Source of the DNA: Limnohabitans kasalickyi
GTDB lineage: Bacteria; Pseudomonadota; Gammaproteobacteria; Burkholderiales; Burkholderiaceae_C
DNA length: 64,000 bases
Direction of reading: 5' to 3'
NCBI GenBank assembly: GCA_965234325.1
Contig: OZ248417.1
Coordinates: forward strand, 221,393-285,392
Positions 24,592-33,452 of the stretch are shown piece after piece; position 1 is the stretch's first letter; the number at the start of each line of letters is the position of its first letter. The translations under genes and the position numbers were made by a program. The notes below the pieces were generated by a model that saw nothing but the letters and a program-made list of their open reading frames with translations, was not told where the DNA came from and searched no databases.

Positions 24592-27500
24592 TTAGTAACT
24601 CAACTGCCCCCAAGCCTTATCCAGCCGCTTCACACTCACAGGCTGGGGCGTACGCAACTCTTGCGCGAAGAAGCTCACGCGCAGCTCTTCCAGCAGCCAC
24701 CTGAACTCTTGCATGCGCGCGTCGGTCACGCCTTTGCGCTCGGCCACCAAGCGCCAATATTTTTGGTCCAGCGGTTTGAGTTCGACCAGTTTGGCAGCAT
24801 CGCGTGCGGGGTCGGCGCGCAGTTTGTCCAGGCGCAGCACCACGGCTTTGAGGTAGCGGGCGAAGTGTTGCAGTTGGGCGAATGGGGTGTCGGTGATGAA
24901 GCGTTTGCCCACCAAGCGTTGCAGTTGCTGGGCGGCATCGGCCACGCTGTCTGGGCTGGTTTTGGTGTCTTTGACTTTGCGGTTGGCGGCGGCGAACTCG
25001 GTCAGCACGATGGCAGCCAAGCGGGCCACTTCGTTGGCAATGAGGGTGAGTCGACCACGGCCTTCGTCGAGGCGGCGTTTGAAATCGGCCTCATTGGCGG
25101 GTAAGGGGTCAAGCAAGAAGGCTCGGTCTAAAGCAACATCCAAGATTTGTTGTTTCAGTTCTTCAGCCGTACCCCCGCCCGAACCATCAGGTGACTTGCC
25201 GACCAACATGTACGCGACCGACATTTTTTGCAGGTCGGGTAAGTTTTTCTCCAAATACTTGAGCGCATCTTTGATCTGCATGGCAAACAAGCGGCGCAGG
25301 CCCGCGCGGTGTTTGGTGGCTGCCACTTCGGGCTCATCAAAGACCTCAATGCACACAGCATCACCCACATCCACCAAGGCGGGAAAGCCAATGATGGTTT
25401 GGTTGCCTTTGGTGATTTCCATCAACTCGGGCAACTCACCAAAGCTCCACGTGGTGTAGCGCTGCTCGGCGAGTGCTGATTTTTGGCCTGGGCCTGGTGC
25501 AGCACCATTTGCGCCACGCGAAGCGTTAGCCGGGCCACGCACAGACGCAGCAACGCCCTGCCCCTGCGCGCCCGAAGCCTGCGGTCCACCTTGACCCGCA
25601 TCCGTCCCGTCAGACACCGCCGACAGCGTGCCCACGCCTTTGAGCGCCGCCAGCGCCTGAAACGCGCCACGCGCTTGAGTGCCCAACTCGGCCTTCAACG
25701 CGCCCAAGTTGCGGCCGTGGCCCATTTGCCGACCGTGCTCGTCCACCACCCGAAAGTTCATGAACAGGTGCGGGGCCAGCATGTCGAGCTTGAAGTCGGC
25801 GCGCTTCACGTCCACTTGCGTGGCGTCGCGCACCAGCTTGAGCAAGGCGTCCACCAAGGGGCCAGAGCCAAACGCCACATCAGAAGACAAGGCCTCGGTC
25901 AAGCGAGCGGCGCTGTCAGGCAAGGGCACCAAGCGCGAGCGGGGGCGTTGGTGTAAGGTTTTGAGCAAGGCATGAATTTTTTGGTTCAGCATGCCCGGCA
26001 CCAACCACTCAGCGCGTTCTTCGCTGACTTGGTTCAACACAAACAGGGGCACGGTCACGGTCAAGCCGTCTTTGGCATCGCCGGGTTCGTGCAAATAGTC
26101 GGCCGGGCAGTCCACACCGCCTAGGCGCAGCGTCTTCGGGAACGCTTGCGTGGTGATGCCGGCTGCTTGGTGTCGCATCAGCTCTTCGCGGCTGAGGTGC
26201 AGCAGTTTTGGCTGGCGTTTCACCTCTTCGCGGTACCACGTCTCCAGCGTCACCAAACCGCACACCTCGGCGGGCAGTTGCTGGTCGTAAAAGGCGTAAA
26301 TCAGCGCATCGTCGACCAACACGTCTTGCCGTCGCGACTTGTGTTCCAGCTCTTCCACTTGCGCGATGAGCTTTTGGTTGGCGGCCAAGAACGGCAGTTT
26401 GGTGTCCAGCTCACCCGCCACCAAGGCTTCGCGAATGAAAATTTCGCGGGCACCCGCCAAGTCCACTTTGCTGTAGCTGACGCGGCGGCCGTTGTAGACC
26501 ACCAAGCCATACAAGGTGGCGCGTTCTAAGGCTTTGACTTCGCCCGCTTTCTTCTCCCAATGCGGGTCGAGCAATTGCTTTTTGAGCAAATGGACGCCGA
26601 CTTGCTCCAGCCACTGCGGCTCGATGGCGGCAATGCCACGACCAAACAGTCGTGTGGTTTCCACCAACTCGGCCACCACCACCCAGCGCCCTGGCTTCTT
26701 GCGCAAATGCGCGCCGGGGTGTGGGTAAAACTTGATGCTGCGCGCCCCCAGATATTCGTTGCTGCTGGTTTGTCCTTGGGCGGGCTCAAGCTTGAAACCC
26801 ACGTTGCCCAGCAAGCCTGCCAACATCGACAAATGCAATTGCTCGTAGCTGGCGGGCAAGGGGTTCAGGCGCCATTTGTGCTCGGTCACCACCGTCAGCA
26901 ACTGCGAGTGGGTGTCGCGCCATTCGCGCACACGACGCACGTTGATGAAGTTTTGGCGCAACAGCGCTTCGTATTGGCGGTTGCTCAGCTTGTGCTCGGC
27001 ATGCCCAGTGACACCCACGCTGGGTTTGCCTTTATTGGGCGTCAGATCCCGATTATTTAATTGGGATCTGACCCCAATTAATGGATTTGCGGCGGCTGTG
27101 GGGTGCTGCTTGCCACCGCGTGAGTTTTCTAGCCACTTCCAGAGGTTGAGGTAGCCGCTGAATTCGCTGCGGTCGTCGTCGAACTTGGCGTGGGCTTGGT
27201 CGGCAGCGGCTTGCGCTTCCATGGGGCGGTCGCGCACGTCTTGCACGCTGAGGGCCGAGGCGATGACCAGCACTTCGTCCAAGGCGTTGCGGTCACGCGC
27301 TTCCAAAATCATGCGGCCCACGCGGGGGTCGAGGGGCAATTTGGACAGCTCGCGGCCCATGGGCGTGAGTTCGTTGTCGTCGTCCACCGCGCCGAGTTCG
27401 CTCAGCAGTTGGTAGCCGTCGGCGATGGCTTTGGGGCGCGGGGCCTCCAAGAACGGGAACTGCTCCACGTTGCCCAAGTGCAGCGCCTTCATGCGCAAAA

Positions 27501-28761
27501 TTACACCGGCCAGCGATGAACGCAAAATTTCGGGGTCGGTAAAGCGCGAGCGGCCGTTGAAGTCCACCTCGTCGTACAAGCGAATGCAAATGCCGTTGGC
27601 CACACGACCGCAACGGCCTGCGCGCTGGTTCGCCGCAGCTTGGCTGATGGGCTCGACCATCAACTGCTCCACCTTGCTGCGCCAGCTGTAGCGCTTGACG
27701 CGGGCATTGCCAGCATCAATCACGTAGCGAATGCCAGGCACCGTCAGCGAGGTTTCGGCCACGTTGGTGGCCAACACAATGCGGCGTCCGCCACGGGTGT
27801 CAAACACGCGGTCTTGCTCGGCGCTGGACAGGCGTGCAAACAGCGGCAGCACCTCGGCGCTGCGCATCACGGGCGAGTGGCTCAGGTGGGCACGCAAGTG
27901 GTCAGCGGCTTCGCGAATCTCACGCTCGCCGGGCAAGAACACCAAGATGTCGCCCTGCTGCGAGGGGTTGCTCCACAGCTCGTCGACGCCGTCGGCGATG
28001 GCGTTGTTCAAGTCGTAATCACGGCTTTCTTCGAAGGGGCGGTAGCGCATCTCCACGGGGAAGGTGCGGCCAGAGACCATCAAGACTGGTGCTGGGCCTT
28101 TGGCAGAGGCGAAGTGCTGGGCAAACCGGTCGGCATCAATCGTGGCCGAGGTGACGATGATTTTCAGGTCAGGCCTGCGCGGCAAAATTTCGCGCAAATA
28201 GCCCAGAAGGAAGTCGATGTTCAGGCTGCGCTCGTGGGCCTCGTCGATGATGATGGTGTCGTAGGCCTTGAGCAGCGGGTCGTTTTGCGTCTCAGCCAAC
28301 AAAATGCCGTCGGTCATCAGCTTGACCGAGGCGTCCTTGCTCAGGCGGTCTTGAAACCGCACCTTGAAACCCACCACGTCGCCCAAGGGCGTGTTCAGCT
28401 CTTCGGCAATGCGCTTGGCCACCGAGCTGGCAGCAATGCGGCGCGGCTGCGTGTGACCAATGATCTGACGGCGCGGCCCACGCCCCGAGGAATTAGAAGA
28501 ATTAGGGTCAGAACCCAATTGTTGTGAAGCCTGCTTTTGCCCGCCACGCCCCAGCATCAGCGCCATCTTGGGCAGCTGCGTGGTTTTGCCCGAGCCCGTT
28601 TCACCACACACGATGATGACTTGGTGCGCCTGCATGGCGGCCATGATTTCGTCGCGCCGCGCAGAGACGGGCAAGCCCTCAGGAAACTCAATCTTCAGTG
28701 GCTTGACCCCGCGAGCTTGCTCAGCCGCAGGCGTTGAAGGCGAGGTAGCGTCAAGCGGCAT
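24592..28761 (-). CDS. hrpA: ATP-dependent RNA helicase HrpA (DEAH box)
   Basis: A very large DEAH helicase, 1389 residues from the ATG at 28761. Walker A GETGSGKTT is near residue 53 and DEAH near 173, followed by SATIDADRF and a QRAGRCGR motif. After these come the HrpA-specific C-terminal domains (DUF3418-like). HrpA remodels ribosomes and mRNA, including rescue of collided ribosomes in E. coli. Two unusual low-conservation insertions (about residues 75-98 and 560-585) coincide with palindromic DNA. A longer start at 28896 exists but would place the start beside argA's; no clear ribosome site supports either. Confidence 0.88.
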   Translation of the reverse strand: MPLDATSPSTPAAEQARGVKPLKIEFPEGLPVSARRDEIMAAMQAHQVIIVCGETGSGKTTQLPKMALMLGRGGQKQASQQLGSDPNSSNSSGRGPRRQIIGHTQPRRIAASSVAKRIAEELNTPLGDVVGFKVRFQDRLSKDASVKLMTDGILLAETQNDPLLKAYDTIIIDEAHERSLNIDFLLGYLREILPRRPDLKIIVTSATIDADRFAQHFASAKGPAPVLMVSGRTFPVEMRYRPFEESRDYDLNNAIADGVDELWSNPSQQGDILVFLPGEREIREAADHLRAHLSHSPVMRSAEVLPLFARLSSAEQDRVFDTRGGRRIVLATNVAETSLTVPGIRYVIDAGNARVKRYSWRSKVEQLMVEPISQAAANQRAGRCGRVANGICIRLYDEVDFNGRSRFTDPEILRSSLAGVILRMKALHLGNVEQFPFLEAPRPKAIADGYQLLSELGAVDDDNELTPMGRELSKLPLDPRVGRMILEARDRNALDEVLVIASALSVQDVRDRPMEAQAAADQAHAKFDDDRSEFSGYLNLWKWLENSRGGKQHPTAAANPLIGVRSQLNNRDLTPNKGKPSVGVTGHAEHKLSNRQYEALLRQNFINVRRVREWRDTHSQLLTVVTEHKWRLNPLPASYEQLHLSMLAGLLGNVGFKLEPAQGQTSSNEYLGARSIKFYPHPGAHLRKKPGRWVVVAELVETTRLFGRGIAAIEPQWLEQVGVHLLKKQLLDPHWEKKAGEVKALERATLYGLVVYNGRRVSYSKVDLAGAREIFIREALVAGELDTKLPFLAANQKLIAQVEELEHKSRRQDVLVDDALIYAFYDQQLPAEVCGLVTLETWYREEVKRQPKLLHLSREELMRHQAAGITTQAFPKTLRLGGVDCPADYLHEPGDAKDGLTVTVPLFVLNQVSEERAEWLVPGMLNQKIHALLKTLHQRPRSRLVPLPDSAARLTEALSSDVAFGSGPLVDALLKLVRDATQVDVKRADFKLDMLAPHLFMNFRVVDEHGRQMGHGRNLGALKAELGTQARGAFQALAALKGVGTLSAVSDGTDAGQGGPQASGAQGQGVAASVRGPANASRGANGAAPGPGQKSALAEQRYTTWSFGELPELMEITKGNQTIIGFPALVDVGDAVCIEVFDEPEVAATKHRAGLRRLFAMQIKDALKYLEKNLPDLQKMSVAYMLVGKSPDGSGGGTAEELKQQILDVALDRAFLLDPLPANEADFKRRLDEGRGRLTLIANEVARLAAIVLTEFAAANRKVKDTKTSPDSVADAAQQLQRLVGKRFITDTPFAQLQHFARYLKAVVLRLDKLRADPARDAAKLVELKPLDQKYWRLVAERKGVTDARMQEFRWLLEELRVSFFAQELRTPQPVSVKRLDKAWGQLSY
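27034..27078. repeat. REP-like inverted repeat inside hrpA
   Basis: Arms ATTGGGCGTCAGATCCC (27034-27050) and GGGATCTGACCCCAAT (27063-27078) are inverted copies differing by one extra base, around a 12-base AT-rich loop. Both sit in an open reading frame of hrpA, adding roughly residues NPLIGVRSQLNNRDLTPNKG. The AT-rich loop and GGGTCTGACCC-like core stand out from the GC-rich coding sequence, suggesting a mobile palindromic unit. Confidence 0.7.
28500..28520. repeat. Second, shorter REP-like palindrome inside hrpA
   Basis: An imperfect palindrome: AATTAGGGT and ACCCAATT flank CAGA. In coding direction it reads with the same TTGGG...TCTGACCC core as the repeat at 27034-27078. It encodes part of the segment QLGSDPNSSNSS between Walker A and the next helicase motif. 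It is next to an AATTAGAAGAATTAG micro-duplication. Reading frame is preserved. Confidence 0.5.
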
Positions 28762-28901
28762 TGAATTCGGCGAGGCATTCAAAGGTGAATTCGGCAATGC
28801 GTTCGGAGTTAAGGGGTTGGACAAAACAGGCGATAACTTGGGTGACAATCCGCAATTATCCCAGCCCGACCCAGCTGGCACCCTCTTTACCCCCACACGC
28901 C

Positions 28902-30248
28902 ATGTCCGCTGTTTTTGATTTCACGTTTGTGCCTTGGTTTCGCTCGGTGGCACCCTACATTCACACGCACCGTGGCAAGACGTTTGTGGTGGGCATTGCC
29001 GGCGAAGCGATTGAGGCGGGCAAGCTGCCGAACTTGGCGCAAGATTTGGCGCTCATCCAAAGCATGGGCGTGCGCATTGTGCTGGTGCACGGCTTTCGCC
29101 CGCAGGTGAACGAACAACTCGCTGCCAAAGGCCATGTACCGCAGTACTCACACGGCATGCGCATCACCGACGGCGTGGCCCTCGACTGCGCGCAAGAAGC
29201 CGCCGGCCAATTGCGCTACGAAATTGAAGCGGCGTTCAGCCAAGCCCTGCCCAACACGCCCATGGCCGGCGCTACCGTGCGGGTGATTTCGGGCAACTTC
29301 ATCACCGCCCGCCCCGTGGGCATCTTGGACGGCGTGGACTTTCAACACTCTGGGCTGGTGCGCAAAGTGGACGTGGCGGGCATCACGCAAACCCTCTCAG
29401 CCGGTTCGATGGTGCTCATCTCCCCGTTTGGCTTTTCGCCCACCGGCGAAGCGTTCAACTTGACCATGGAAGAAGTGGCCACCTCGGTCGCCACCGCCTT
29501 GCAAGCCGACAAGCTGATTTTTGTGACCGAAACGCCGGGCATTCGCATCCACCCCGAAGAGCCAGCCAGCGAAGACAACCCGATAGACACCGAGTTGCCT
29601 TTGGACGCCGCCAAAAAACTGCTGGCCACCCTGCCCGCCACGTCCAACCCCTCAGACATCGCGTTCTATTTGCAGCATTGCGTCAAAGCCTGCGAAACGG
29701 GCGTGGAGCGTAGCCACATCTTGCCGTTTGCGGTGGATGGCGCGCTGCTGCTGGAGGTCTACATGCACGATGGCATCGGCACCATGGTCGTGGACGAAAA
29801 GCTAGAAGAACTCCGCGAAGCCACGCACGAAGACGTGGGCGGCATCTTGCAACTGATTGAGCCGTTTGAGAAAGACGGCACGCTTGTCAAGCGCGACCGC
29901 AACGAGATTGAGCGTGATGTGGGCCAATACACGGTCATTGAGCATGACGGCGTGATCTTTGCCTGCGCAGCGCTCTACCCCTACCCCGAAGCCAAAACGG
30001 CAGAGATGGCCGCGCTCACCGTGTCACCCATGTCGCAAGGTCAAGGCGACGGCGAAAAGATTTTGAAACGCATGGAGCAACGCGCACGCAACAAAGGGCT
30101 CAAGAGCTTGTTTGTGTTGACCACGCGCACCAAACATTGGTTCTTGAAGCGCGGTTTTGTGCAGGTCGACCCCGAGTGGTTGCCCGAAGCGCGCAAGCGC
30201 AAGTACAACTGGGACCGCAAGAGCTTGGTGCTGGTCAAGCACCTATAA
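28902..30248 (+). CDS. argA: Amino-acid N-acetyltransferase (N-acetylglutamate synthase)
   Basis: A 448-residue classical ArgA, first step of arginine biosynthesis (acetyl-CoA + glutamate to N-acetylglutamate). The N-terminal two thirds is an amino acid kinase-like domain (FVVGIAGEAIEAGKL, LVHGFRPQVNEQL) that senses arginine. The C-terminal about 150 residues are a GNAT acetyltransferase (AALTVSPMSQGQGDGEKIL, LTTRTKHWFLKRGF). I use the ATG at 28902 (MSAVFDFTFVPWFRS), the family's usual opening, rather than a start 141 bases upstream inside hrpA. It overlaps dsbB tail to tail by 14 bases. Confidence 0.95.
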   Translation: MSAVFDFTFVPWFRSVAPYIHTHRGKTFVVGIAGEAIEAGKLPNLAQDLALIQSMGVRIVLVHGFRPQVNEQLAAKGHVPQYSHGMRITDGVALDCAQEAAGQLRYEIEAAFSQALPNTPMAGATVRVISGNFITARPVGILDGVDFQHSGLVRKVDVAGITQTLSAGSMVLISPFGFSPTGEAFNLTMEEVATSVATALQADKLIFVTETPGIRIHPEEPASEDNPIDTELPLDAAKKLLATLPATSNPSDIAFYLQHCVKACETGVERSHILPFAVDGALLLEVYMHDGIGTMVVDEKLEELREATHEDVGGILQLIEPFEKDGTLVKRDRNEIERDVGQYTVIEHDGVIFACAALYPYPEAKTAEMAALTVSPMSQGQGDGEKILKRMEQRARNKGLKSLFVLTTRTKHWFLKRGFVQVDPEWLPEARKRKYNWDRKSLVLVKHL

Positions 30249-30837
30249 ACGGTACCTCTTCTTTTTTGCCGTTCGCGTCAGCGTCCGCGCTGACGTCTGC
30301 ACTGGCGTATTGCAAGCCATCGTCCCCCAAATCTAATGGCGCCCGCATGGCTCGCCATGTGGTCAACAGCGCCAGCACGGCCATGCCACTGAACGCCACA
30401 AACGACCAGTTGGCAATCGAGCCGCCCAAGAACGTCCAGTCCACCTTGGCGCAATCGCCGCCGCCTTTGAAGATCATGGGGATGGCGCGCTTTAGGGGGA
30501 AAGTTTCGATCATGCCGTAGAAATCTCGGCCACACGACACCACCTCGGGCGGGTACCACTGCAACCAGCTTTGACGCGCCGCTACATACGCACCGCCCAC
30601 CGACAACAGAACCAGCCAGCTTCCCACGATCAAACTGGTTTTACGTCCCGGCAAGCACACGCCCAACAGCGCAAGCAAAGCCACCAAAATCATGGCGTAA
30701 CGCTGCACGATGCACATGGGGCATGGTTCTAAGCCCACGACGTGTTGCAGGTACAAGCCGAACGCCAGCAGCCCCAGACAAGTGGTGAACAACAAGCCCC
30801 AGACACGACGCGGTTGATTCAAAAGTTCTAAGGTCAT
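30235..30837 (-). CDS. dsbB: Disulfide bond formation protein B
   Basis: A 200-residue inner membrane quinone reductase that reoxidises periplasmic DsbA. Four hydrophobic helices are visible. The first periplasmic loop carries the redox pair C39/C42 (CPMC) and the second the pair C102/C129. The conserved arginine after helix 2 (VQRY) contacts quinone in the family. A charged, alanine/aspartate-rich C-terminal tail of about 30 residues is longer than in E. coli and overlaps the argA end. A perfect 7-bp hairpin lies in this tail region. Confidence 0.93.
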   Translation of the reverse strand: MTLELLNQPRRVWGLLFTTCLGLLAFGLYLQHVVGLEPCPMCIVQRYAMILVALLALLGVCLPGRKTSLIVGSWLVLLSVGGAYVAARQSWLQWYPPEVVSCGRDFYGMIETFPLKRAIPMIFKGGGDCAKVDWTFLGGSIANWSFVAFSGMAVLALLTTWRAMRAPLDLGDDGLQYASADVSADADANGKKEEVPFIGA

Positions 30838-30889
30838 TTGCAGCTCCTACGTGACAAGTTTGACATTGTCGCTGTGAAACAATTGCGCC

Positions 30890-33091
30890 ATGACGCTCAG
30901 CTTGCCCTCTCTCGCTCACACGCCCGATTTGCAGTCCTTTGTCTCGCAGATGGAGGCCTTGCTGGCCACACATGCCGACGAAACCACGATCCTTCAACAA
31001 GGTCAGGTGCTGCTCGAAAACTTGCTCAAAAAAGACGATTGGCTACCCGACGAATTTGCCCAACCCAACCCCGAGCGCTACCAACAGTACCTGCTATACG
31101 CAGACCCTGACGACCGCTTTTCGGTGGTGAGTTTTGTGTGGGGCCCCGGCCAATCCACCCCCATCCATGACCACACCGTGTGGGGCTTGGTGGGCGTGTT
31201 GCGCGGGGCAGAGTTGGCACAGCCTTTTGCTAAGAATGCACAGGGCCAATGGGTGGCCAGCGGCCCCCAAACGCGGATCGAAGCGGGACACGTCGAGGCC
31301 GTATCGCCAACGATTGGCGATGTGCACCGCGTTTGGAACGCTTTGGCGGACAAACCCTCCATCAGCATCCATGTGTACGGTGCCAACATTGGCAAAGTCA
31401 GCCGACATGTGTTTCTGGAAGACGGCACAGAAAAGACCTTCATTTCGGGCTACAGCAACGCCACCTTGGCAGACGCTGCGCAACCAGCCCCAGAGTTTGC
31501 GGAACGCCCCTTTGCCGACATTCGCCAAACGCTGCTGAACCGCGAAGAAATCGCCATTCTGGATGTGCGCGAAGAAGACCCTTTCGCCCAAGCTCACCCG
31601 CTGTTTGCAGCCAACATGCCCTTGGGCCGCATTGAGCTTGAAGCATGGTCCCGAATTCCAAGGCGCAACACCCCCATCGTGGTTTACGGCGACTCACCGA
31701 CGGGCGACGACTTGGCCTTGCCCGCCGCACGCATGCTGCGCCGCTTGGGTTACACCCATGTCACACTGCTGGCCGGTGGTTTGCAAGGTTGGCACAACGC
31801 GGGCGGTGAGTTATTCCGCGATGTCAACGTGCCGAGCAAATCGTTTGGTGAGCTGGTGGAGTCCAAGCGCCACACGCCCTCGCTGTCTGCCAAGCAAGTC
31901 AAAGCGCTGATCGAAGCCAACGCCGATTTGGTGGTGATGGACGCACGCCGTTTTGACGAGTACCAAACCATGAGTATTCCCACGGGCATCAGCGTGCCTG
32001 GTGCTGAGTTGGTGCTGCGTGCGCGCACGCTGGCCCCTAATCCGGCCACGCGCATCGTGGTGAACTGCGCGGGCCGTACCCGCAGCATCATTGGCACGCA
32101 GTCGCTCATCAACGCGGGCATTCCCAACCCCGTCACGGCCCTGCGCAACGGCACCATTGGGTGGACGCTGGCGGGTCAAGAACTGGTGCAAGGCGCCAAC
32201 CAACGCTTCCCTGAAGTGACTGAAGAAAACCGCCAAAAGGCAGCGGCCATCGCGCAATCGGTGGCCATACGCGCGGGTGTCAAACGAGTGCGCATGGATG
32301 AGCTGCGCACGTGGCTGGCAGACAACACCCGCACCACCTACTTCTTCGATGTGCGCACGCCCGAAGAGTTTTCGGCAGGTCATATCGCCGGCGCACGCAG
32401 CGCCCCAGGCGGCCAACTGGTGCAAGAAACCGACCACCAAGCCGCCGTGCGCGGCGCACGTTTGGTGTTGTGCGACACCGATGGCGTGCGCGCCAACATG
32501 TCAGCCTCTTGGTTGGCCCAAATGGGCTGGGAGGTCGCCGTGCTGCAAGGCGCCGCGCCCGAAGACTTCAACCAACGCATGCTCAAAACCCCAAGGCCCG
32601 AGCCTTTAGAAACAGCTCCTTACGCCACCCCCGAGCAACTCAAAGCATGGCTGGCCGACCGCAACAGCCACACCGTGGTGCTGGACTTCAGCACCAGCGC
32701 CCAATTTGTCAAAGGCCACATCCACAGCGCGTGGTGGGCACTGCGTTCGCAGCTGGCTGAAAGCGTGAAGCGCGCTTACAAAGGCAACCGCTATGTACTG
32801 ACCTGCACCGATGGCAGCTTGTCACGTTACGCCGTGGCCGAGCTCAAGGCATTGGTCAAACCCAGCGTGGAGATACTGCTGTTGCAAGGTGGCAACCAAG
32901 CGTGGGGCTACGCGGGCAACAAACTGCAAGTCGGCGAACACCAGCTGGGCGCCGAGCGGATTGACCGCTACCGCCGCCCGTATGAGGGCACCGACAATCC
33001 CGTGGCCGCCATGCAAGGCTATTTGGACTGGGAATTCGGCTTGGTCGAACAACTGGGCCGCGACGGCACCCACCATTTCAACGTGCTGTGA
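30890..33091 (+). CDS. Cysteine dioxygenase-like cupin fused to four rhodanese domains
   Basis: A 733-residue fusion. Residues about 1-190 are a thiol dioxygenase cupin with an iron triad H93, H95 (PIHDHTVWG) and H146. Four rhodanese-like domains follow: about 205-310, 330-435, 465-560 and 575-680. Active-site cysteines are visible in domains 2 (C393, NCAGRTRS), 3 (C528, CDTDGVRA) and 4 (C639, CTDGSLSR). Domain 1 has GDSPTGDD at that place and no cysteine. It probably oxidises a small thiol (cysteine, 3-mercaptopropionate or a persulfide) and handles the sulfur product by sulfurtransfer; substrate unproven. It stands alone, divergent from dsbB, with yggX after. Confidence 0.85.
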   Translation: MTLSLPSLAHTPDLQSFVSQMEALLATHADETTILQQGQVLLENLLKKDDWLPDEFAQPNPERYQQYLLYADPDDRFSVVSFVWGPGQSTPIHDHTVWGLVGVLRGAELAQPFAKNAQGQWVASGPQTRIEAGHVEAVSPTIGDVHRVWNALADKPSISIHVYGANIGKVSRHVFLEDGTEKTFISGYSNATLADAAQPAPEFAERPFADIRQTLLNREEIAILDVREEDPFAQAHPLFAANMPLGRIELEAWSRIPRRNTPIVVYGDSPTGDDLALPAARMLRRLGYTHVTLLAGGLQGWHNAGGELFRDVNVPSKSFGELVESKRHTPSLSAKQVKALIEANADLVVMDARRFDEYQTMSIPTGISVPGAELVLRARTLAPNPATRIVVNCAGRTRSIIGTQSLINAGIPNPVTALRNGTIGWTLAGQELVQGANQRFPEVTEENRQKAAAIAQSVAIRAGVKRVRMDELRTWLADNTRTTYFFDVRTPEEFSAGHIAGARSAPGGQLVQETDHQAAVRGARLVLCDTDGVRANMSASWLAQMGWEVAVLQGAAPEDFNQRMLKTPRPEPLETAPYATPEQLKAWLADRNSHTVVLDFSTSAQFVKGHIHSAWWALRSQLAESVKRAYKGNRYVLTCTDGSLSRYAVAELKALVKPSVEILLLQGGNQAWGYAGNKLQVGEHQLGAERIDRYRRPYEGTDNPVAAMQGYLDWEFGLVEQLGRDGTHHFNVL

Positions 33092-33173
33092 GCCCCTGCC
33101 CGTCAAACGGGCAGAGAAAAATTGCTACAGTCCCACCCCAATTGCAACGTTTATTTCAAAGAAAAAAATCACC

Positions 33174-33446
33174 ATGGCACGCACTGTTCAATGCATCAAA
33201 CTCGGCACCGAAGCTGAAGGCCTCGACTTTCCGCCCTATCCTGGCGAGCTGGGCAAACGCCTGTGGCAATCGGTCAGCAAGGCAGCTTGGGCTGAATGGA
33301 TGAAACAGCAAACCATGTTGGTCAATGAAAACCGCCTCAACTTGGCAGACCAACGCGCCCGTGACTACCTCAAGCGCCAAATGGAAAACCATTTCTTTGG
33401 CGACGGCGCTGACGCCGTGCAAGGCTACGTGCCCCCTAATGCCTGA
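33174..33446 (+). CDS. yggX: Probable Fe(2+)-trafficking protein YggX
   Basis: A 90-residue protein opening MARTVQCIKLGTEAEGLDFPPYPGELG, the hallmark of the YggX family including its single conserved cysteine C7. A central LVNENRLN and C-terminal MENHFFG segment complete the family pattern. YggX protects iron-sulfur clusters and limits free iron during oxidative stress. The ATG at 33174 is chosen because upstream residues in this frame belong to the out-of-frame end of the rhodanese gene. Confidence 0.95.
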   Translation: MARTVQCIKLGTEAEGLDFPPYPGELGKRLWQSVSKAAWAEWMKQQTMLVNENRLNLADQRARDYLKRQMENHFFGDGADAVQGYVPPNA

Positions 33447-33452
33447 TTGGGC

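Noticed and set aside
30277..30294. GTCAGCG/CGCTGAC hairpin as a terminator for argA or dsbB
   Set aside because: It lies inside the dsbB coding sequence and has no T-run on either side.
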